Shown: piece by piece, positions 33,358 through 35,280 of the stretch
How positions within the stretch are numbered: the stretch's first letter is position 1
Layout: every line of letters begins with the position of its first letter
Assembly: GCA_011620585.1 (NCBI GenBank)
Contig: WOYV01000087.1
Coordinates: 1-35,280 of the forward strand
Origin: Draconibacterium sp.
Lineage (GTDB): Bacteria > Bacteroidota > Bacteroidia > Bacteroidales > Prolixibacteraceae
Direction of reading: 5' to 3'
DNA length: 35,280 bases
Position numbers and translations under genes: made by a program
The notes under the pieces: generated by a model
The model's database searches: none
Seen by the model: only the letters and a program-made list of their open reading frames with translations
What the model was told of the DNA's origin: nothing

Positions 33358-33365
33358 TATATTTG
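33358..33365 (+). promoter_or_regulatory. Bacteroidota -7 promoter box for the nuclease/permease pair
   Basis: TATATTTG matches TAnnTTTG exactly, 28 bases upstream of the ATG at 33394. It probably drives both the nuclease and the nucleoside permease genes. Confidence 0.6.
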
Positions 33366-33393
33366 TTTCTGCTGAAAATCAGGCCGTGCACTT

Positions 33394-33984
33394 ATGCAGA
33401 AAATTCGTTTAAACATTTTAGGTCTTTCCGTAAGCCAAACTCAATCAGGGGCTTATGCGCTGGTGTTGGCTGAAGAAAACGGCGAAAGACGAATCCCGAT
33501 TATTATAGGACCAGTGGAAGCCCAGGCCATTGCCATTCAGTTGGAAGGTCTGAAACCACCGCGGCCACTCACGCACGACCTCATTAAAAACATAGCTTTT
33601 GCATTCGACATCGCCTTGATTGAAGTTACCATTTACAAACTCGAAGAAGGAATTTTTTATTCGGAATTGCTTTGCGAGATGGGAGGGAGAGAAGTTCGGA
33701 TTGATTCGCGAACTTCAGATGCCGTCGCTCTTGCACTCCGTTTTCGTTGTCCGATTTATACTTCTGAAGAAATTCTGAAAAAAGCGGGTATCGTACTAAC
33801 CCGGGATGACGAAGAATCGCCGGTGAGAAGCTTGCTCGACGACGACGATGAAGAACCAGGCGTTTCGTCGTACGCGCAATATTCGTCCGACGAATTGGAG
33901 GAGCTGCTCAACGACGCCATTCAGAATGAAGACTACGAGAAGGCCTCCATCATTCGGGACGAAATGAAAAAAAGAGAAAAATAG
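33394..33984 (+). CDS. Bifunctional nuclease family protein with C-terminal UVR motif
   Basis: The 196-residue product has a BFN (DUF151) domain over residues 1-130. IPIIIGPVEAQAIAIQLEG near the start and SELLCEMGGREVRIDSRTSDAVALALRFRCPIY are the conserved stretches; plant and bacterial members have been reported to cut RNA and DNA. An acidic linker (DDDDEEPG) leads to a UVR-type helical hairpin at about 165-196 (SSDELEELLNDAIQNEDYEKA), a motif that in UvrB/UvrC mediates protein contact. This two-part form is usual in Bacteroidota. It starts 11 bases before the nucleoside permease gene and is likely cotranscribed with it. Confidence 0.9.
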   Translation: MQKIRLNILGLSVSQTQSGAYALVLAEENGERRIPIIIGPVEAQAIAIQLEGLKPPRPLTHDLIKNIAFAFDIALIEVTIYKLEEGIFYSELLCEMGGREVRIDSRTSDAVALALRFRCPIYTSEEILKKAGIVLTRDDEESPVRSLLDDDDEEPGVSSYAQYSSDELEELLNDAIQNEDYEKASIIRDEMKKREK

Positions 33985-33995
33985 CGCTACAATTT

Positions 33996-35270
33996 ATGTC
34001 TATAAAATTACGACTAATTGTTATGAACTTCCTGCAGTTTGCTGTTTGGGGAGCTTATCTTACTTCAATGGGAAACTATTTAGGATCGATTGGATTAGGT
34101 TCCGAGATCGGGCTTTTTTATGCCATGCAGGGAGTTGTTTCCATTTTTATGCCCGCAATTATGGGAATTATAGCCGACCGTTGGATACCGGTTCAGCGAC
34201 TTTTAGGAATCAGTCATGCTATTGCCGCTATATTTATTTTTGCGGCGGGTTACTACGGAATGACTGCGGGCAGCGATGCTCAATTCCCACTTCTTTTTAC
34301 TTTTTATTCGATTAGTGTTGCATTCTATATGCCTACCATTGCCTTGTCTAATTCGGTAGCTTACAGCGTTTTGGTCAGGCACAATTTCGATACCATAAAA
34401 GCCTTTCCCCCCATTCGGACTTTTGGAACCATCGGCTTTATTTGTGCCATGTTGCTGGTCGATTTTACGGGGTTTCAGAATAATCACATGCAATTCTTTG
34501 TTTCGGCCATTTTAGGTGTCTTTTTGTTTTTGTACTCCTTTACTTTACCCGATTGCCCGGTAAGTAAAAGTAACGAAAAGCGAAGCCTCTCTGATGCTTT
34601 GGGTTTGAAAGCATTTGCTTTGTTCAAAGACAAAAAAATGGCGATCTTCTTCGTGTTCTCAATGTTACTGGGAGTTTCGTTGCAAATTACAAATGGATAT
34701 GCCAATCCTTTTATCACCAGTTTTAAAGACATTCCCGGATACGGGGCCACGTGGGGGGCTAACCATGCCAATGCACTAATCTCTTTGTCGCAAGTTTCCG
34801 AAACCTTGTGTATTTTACTGATCCCGTTTTTCCTGAAAAAATTTGGGATTAAAAAGGTAATGCTTATGTCGATGATTGCCTGGTTTTTGCGATTCGGACT
34901 GTTTGGAGTCGGAAACCCCGGTCCTGGTGTTTGGATGTTTGTTTCGTCGATGATTGTTTACGGAATCGCTTTTGATTTCTTTAATGTTTCGGGATCACTA
35001 TTCGTGGATAAGGAAACCGACAAAAGCATCCGATCGAGTGCACAAGGCGTTTTTATGATGATGACAAACGGATTTGGGGCTACCATTGGAATGTTGGCAG
35101 CAGGAAAGGTGGTTAATCATTTTGTATATTCAAAAACCGACGTGATCGCCCAATTAGAAGGCTGGAAAACTTCGTGGTATATTTTTTCAGGATATGCTTT
35201 GCTTGTTGCAATAATGTTTGCCATTATTTTTAAATACAAACACAATTCCACTGAAACAGTGAAACACTAA
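33996..35270 (+). CDS. MFS nucleoside permease (nucleoside:H+ symporter type)
   Basis: The 424-residue protein has twelve membrane helices and looks like the NupG/XapB group of nucleoside:proton symporters. FLQFAVWGAYLTSMGNYLG in helix 1 is characteristic, as are GIIADRWIPVQRLLGISHAI, FPPIRTFGTIGFICAMLLV and DFFNVSGSLFVDKETD. It would import nucleosides across the inner membrane. It follows the bifunctional nuclease gene by 11 bases; a nuclease and a nucleoside importer together may reflect shared nucleic-acid salvage, or just shared transcription. The stop at 35268-35270 lies 10 bases from the window end, so any downstream gene is not visible. Confidence 0.88.
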   Translation: MSIKLRLIVMNFLQFAVWGAYLTSMGNYLGSIGLGSEIGLFYAMQGVVSIFMPAIMGIIADRWIPVQRLLGISHAIAAIFIFAAGYYGMTAGSDAQFPLLFTFYSISVAFYMPTIALSNSVAYSVLVRHNFDTIKAFPPIRTFGTIGFICAMLLVDFTGFQNNHMQFFVSAILGVFLFLYSFTLPDCPVSKSNEKRSLSDALGLKAFALFKDKKMAIFFVFSMLLGVSLQITNGYANPFITSFKDIPGYGATWGANHANALISLSQVSETLCILLIPFFLKKFGIKKVMLMSMIAWFLRFGLFGVGNPGPGVWMFVSSMIVYGIAFDFFNVSGSLFVDKETDKSIRSSAQGVFMMMTNGFGATIGMLAAGKVVNHFVYSKTDVIAQLEGWKTSWYIFSGYALLVAIMFAIIFKYKHNSTETVKH

Positions 35271-35280
35271 TTTTTCAAAC

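Noticed and set aside
1-35280. tRNA genes, CRISPR arrays or intact transposons
   Set aside because: No cloverleaf with a GGTTC-type arm, no regularly spaced repeat array and no transposase frame was seen by eye; a tRNAscan or repeat search would be decisive.

Overview
The window looks like a chromosomal segment of a member of the Bacteroidota, most likely class Bacteroidia and perhaps the Marinilabiliales/Prolixibacteraceae group; the rank below phylum is inference. Support comes from carboxypeptidase-regulatory-like outer membrane proteins, a bifunctional nuclease fused to a UVR motif, a serine/arginine-rich extension on an RluB-type pseudouridine synthase, a nearly complete absence of Shine-Dalgarno sequences, and at least twelve exact matches to the Bacteroidota -7 promoter box TAnnTTTG, each a short distance upstream of a gene. 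I see no tRNA, rRNA, CRISPR array or intact insertion sequence.

Layout. 1-1.1 kb is a scarred left end: a truncated tyrosine-recombinase gene preceded by an 11-base tandem repeat, then a C-terminal remnant of an aquaporin. 1.1-8.96 kb carries a membrane-fusion protein, an unrecognised 234-residue protein, a zinc metalloprotease, a dGTPase, an AIM24-like protein, an RluB-type pseudouridine synthase, and an ECF sigma factor followed at once by a four-helix membrane protein. 9.0-14.7 kb holds GlmM, methylglyoxal synthase, a queuosine-precursor transporter behind a promoter and a preQ1-riboswitch-like leader, and a large DUF5686-type outer membrane protein. 14.8-19.4 kb is all on the minus strand: a GNAT/ATP-grasp fusion, an MFS exporter, and a CorA transporter with a structured leader.

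19.4-23.2 kb is a visibly AT-richer island. It has two overlapping small genes on the plus strand and, on the minus strand, a set encoding a small secreted protein, a SoxB-like lipoprotein, a DoxX membrane protein and a periplasmic DsrE protein. This suggests an envelope sulfur-handling module. Two near-perfect palindromes sharing the half-site TCTGTA lie upstream of the SoxB-like gene. The island abuts a broken cbiB gene, which is joined to a remnant of an S9 peptidase gene and followed by an aldo/keto reductase lacking an internal block with three catalytic residues. Together these form a degraded junction.

24.7-35.3 kb returns to core functions: aspartate kinase, a second orphan membrane-fusion protein, two carboxypeptidase-regulatory-like secreted proteins, a coiled-coil lipoprotein, valyl-tRNA synthetase with an in-frame palindromic repeat inside its coding region, and a bifunctional nuclease paired with a nucleoside permease. 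Points most worth follow-up are the SoxB/DoxX/DsrE set with its palindromes, the GNAT/ATP-grasp ligase, the repeat inside valS, the preQ1-like leader, and the sigma-factor start buried in a terminator-like hairpin.
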